This document shows, piece by piece, positions 5,413-6,850 of a DNA stretch of 6,850 bases. How positions within the stretch are numbered: the stretch's first letter is position 1; each line of letters starts with the position of its first letter. Under the pieces are notes generated by a model that ran no database searches, was not told the origin of the DNA, and saw only the letters and a program-made list of their open reading frames with translations. The DNA is taken from the NCBI GenBank assembly GCA_002898995.1, contig BEIM01000191.1:1-6850 (forward strand), written 5' to 3'. A program made the translations under genes and the position numbers. The stretch comes from a bacterium HR36. GTDB taxonomy: Bacteria > Planctomycetota > Planctomycetia > Gemmatales > HRBIN36.

Positions 5413-6600
5413 ATGTCCCGTAGCTGGTGGCGGCGTTGGCAGCAACGATTTTCCGAAGACGCTTTGAGCCGCCAGCTTGCGCCGTTCCGCCAGAAACTCG
5501 CGGTACCTTTCCTATGGCTTCTCGGCAAATCCCAAACCGGGAAGACTTCCGTTATTCGCTATCTCACTGGTGCCACTGATGCAGAGATCGGCAAAGGTTT
5601 TCGTGCCACGACCAAACATTCCCGCGTTTACTACTTCCCGAGCGAAGCTGCCCCTCTGTTAGCATTTCTGGACACGCGCAGTCCGCAAGAAGCGGATTAT
5701 TACGATCCGCGTCAGGACTTAGCTCAGTTCGAGCAGCAAGCCCACGCACTCCTGGTCACTGTTCGCTGCTCGGATCTGGCCCTAGACCCATTGCTGGCTG
5801 TGCTGCGCCAAGTGCGTTCCGCCGAGCCTTCACGCCCTGTCATTTTGCTGATCACTTGTTTACATGAAGCTTATCCCGGCCAACAACATGTCGAACCTTA
5901 TTTTTTCGGTACTTCTGCGGAACAAAGCTTGGTCCCTGAACCGCTTCGCCGTTTATTAGAGGCACATCGCCAGCGCTTTGCCGACTTGATCGACACCTTG
6001 CTACCTCTAGATTTGACACCTTCGGAAGAAGGATTTAACGATCCTAACTATGGTGGCCCGGCTCTGAAAGAAACTCTACTACGCTTTTTGCCGGAAATTT
6101 ACAAACAATCATTTGTGCAATTGGAGGAAGCGCAAAAAACCCTCACTTCTTGGCACGAACGCCGCGCTTTACCCTATATCCTTGCTTACAGTTCGCTCGC
6201 CGCCGCGGCCGCTACCTTTCCCCTGCCCTGGATAGACATGCTCGTTCTACCCGCTATCCAAGTACGCCTGGTGTACCACTTAGCTGAGCTTTATGGCCAA
6301 TCTCTAACCGGCGGACGCTTCCGCGAATTGGCAGCTTCTCTAGGACTGGGCTTGCTGGTACGCCAAACAGTGCGCGAAGCCGCTAAGCTAATTCCTGGAT
6401 TGGGTAGCGTCGCTGCGGCTACGCTTGCCGGAACTAGCACCTATGCCCTCGGCCGCGCCTTTTGTTATTACTATAGCGCGGTTCTCCGCGGCCATGTTCC
6501 CAAGGCCGATGAGCTTCGCCGATTTTACCAACAGGAACTGCGCTTAGCCGAAAAACTATGGAAACAGCCTGCCAACTCCAACCCGGGCGATAAGGCTTAG
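5413..6600 (+). CDS. P-loop GTPase-like protein with C-terminal DUF697-like region
   Basis: A 395-residue protein, probably membrane-associated, whose target is unknown. After a basic Trp/Arg-rich start, the Walker A/G1 motif GKSQTGKT (38-45) follows a hydrophobic strand (VPFLWLL), as in Era/YcjX-like GTPases. Threonines at 66-67 are candidates for switch I. The G3 position reads LDTRS (86-90) instead of DTPG, and after the strand RPVILLIT the G4 position reads TCLHE (148-152) instead of NKxD. Residues about 250-356 form an alpha-helical, Ala/Leu-rich region (LAAAAATFPLPWIDMLVLP; LIPGLGSVAAATLAGTSTYALGRAF) resembling DUF697, which in other proteins joins GTPase domains to membranes. The start has a modest AGGTG site (5404-5408) and lies 11 bases after dapA, so co-transcription is likely. 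A role in lysine synthesis does not follow from that. The changed G3/G4 motifs make nucleotide specificity uncertain. Confidence 0.82.
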   Translation: MSRSWWRRWQQRFSEDALSRQLAPFRQKLAVPFLWLLGKSQTGKTSVIRYLTGATDAEIGKGFRATTKHSRVYYFPSEAAPLLAFLDTRSPQEADYYDPRQDLAQFEQQAHALLVTVRCSDLALDPLLAVLRQVRSAEPSRPVILLITCLHEAYPGQQHVEPYFFGTSAEQSLVPEPLRRLLEAHRQRFADLIDTLLPLDLTPSEEGFNDPNYGGPALKETLLRFLPEIYKQSFVQLEEAQKTLTSWHERRALPYILAYSSLAAAAATFPLPWIDMLVLPAIQVRLVYHLAELYGQSLTGGRFRELAASLGLGLLVRQTVREAAKLIPGLGSVAAATLAGTSTYALGRAFCYYYSAVLRGHVPKADELRRFYQQELRLAEKLWKQPANSNPGDKA

Positions 6601-6617
6601 CTCATTTGTGCCCTCTT

Positions 6618-6640
6618 AAAAAAACCGCGCGCTTGTCGAG
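6618..6640 (-). terminator. Possible terminator of the right-edge gene
   Basis: Read on the - strand, 2 bases past the stop codon, CCTCGACAAGCGCGCGG is followed directly by seven T residues (plus-strand A-run 6618-6624). The stem is imperfect (paired ends with mismatches), but a GC-rich stretch running into a T7 tract between convergent genes is where a terminator is expected. Confidence 0.35.
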
Positions 6641-6642
6641 GT

Positions 6643-6850
6643 CTAAGTGTGGCGCTGTGATAACGGTCGGACATGTTCAGCCATCTCGATTTCTACCTTT
6701 ATTAATGATGCGTGCGCGTCCACTTGCAACAGTGGAGCCGGTTCGATAACGCGCATATTTTTCCATTTGCCGCCGAGAAAGCGTGCCAGGAAAACCAGCC
6801 CTAACCCTATGACATACCCGGTAGCAAACGCCCATGCCGTACCCAACCCC
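6643..6850 (-). CDS. C-terminal end of a membrane protein, cut by the window edge
   Basis: This - strand frame is open from the right window edge to a TAG at 6643-6645, about 69 codons. It begins in a hydrophobic helix (AWAFATGYVIGLGLVFLARF), followed by the basic GGKWKNMR that suggests the tail faces the cytoplasm. A mixed, charged tail of about 35 residues follows. A TTG at 6846 could serve as a start, but the frame continues upstream without a stop, so the true start is probably outside the window. I cannot name the family. It converges on the GTPase gene with 42 bases between stop codons. The well-formed membrane helix is the main argument that this frame is real. Confidence 0.5.
   Translation of the reverse strand, partial: GLGTAWAFATGYVIGLGLVFLARFLGGKWKNMRVIEPAPLLQVDAHASLIKVEIEMAEHVRPLSQRHT

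Noticed and set aside
6701..6835. Alternative - strand frame from ATG 6835
   Set aside because: Arg-rich, no hydrophobic helix or motif; it lies within the frame that encodes a well-formed membrane helix.
1..6850. CRISPR array, tRNA/rRNA gene, transposase or phage gene
   Set aside because: No regularly spaced repeats, cloverleaf or mobile-element protein was seen on either strand.

Overview
The window reads as chromosomal DNA of a planctomycete, probably from the Gemmata side of the phylum. This is an inference from gene content: an ECF sigma factor sits beside an anti-sigma-like membrane protein whose outer part resembles the DUF1559 pseudopilin-like family, which is greatly expanded in Planctomycetota. 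Base composition is moderately GC-rich and even throughout. I saw no insertion sequence, CRISPR array, tRNA or rRNA.

Left part, + strand (1-2515): the 3' end of an unidentified gene overlaps tsaE (tRNA t6A modification ATPase) by four bases (ATGA). tsaE in turn overlaps or abuts an ECF sigma-70 factor gene. After 29 bases comes a 372-residue protein with an anti-sigma-like N-terminus lacking the zinc ligands, one membrane helix, and a large cysteine-rich outer domain with pseudopilin/H-X9-DG features. These last two genes look like a sigma/anti-sigma pair that links an envelope signal to transcription. A possible ECF-type promoter lies at the tsaE/sigma junction and would allow autoregulation.

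Middle (2516-4299): the sigma/anti-sigma operon converges on a gene for a two-helix membrane protein of unknown function, read on the - strand. The gap between them holds two perfect GC-rich hairpins. Upstream of the unknown gene, also on the - strand, is a GNAT-family N-acetyltransferase.

Right part (4300-6850): dapA (4-hydroxy-tetrahydrodipicolinate synthase, lysine/diaminopimelate pathway) diverges from the GNAT gene. It is followed after 11 bases by a P-loop GTPase-like protein with a C-terminal DUF697-like membrane-associated region, probably co-transcribed. At the right edge a - strand membrane protein gene runs out of the window and converges on the GTPase gene.

The item most worth a second look is the sigma/anti-sigma pair with the pilin-like, cysteine-rich sensor half. 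The DapA-linked GTPase with degenerate guanine-specificity motifs and the unknown two-helix membrane protein come next. tsaE, dapA and the acetyltransferase look ordinary.
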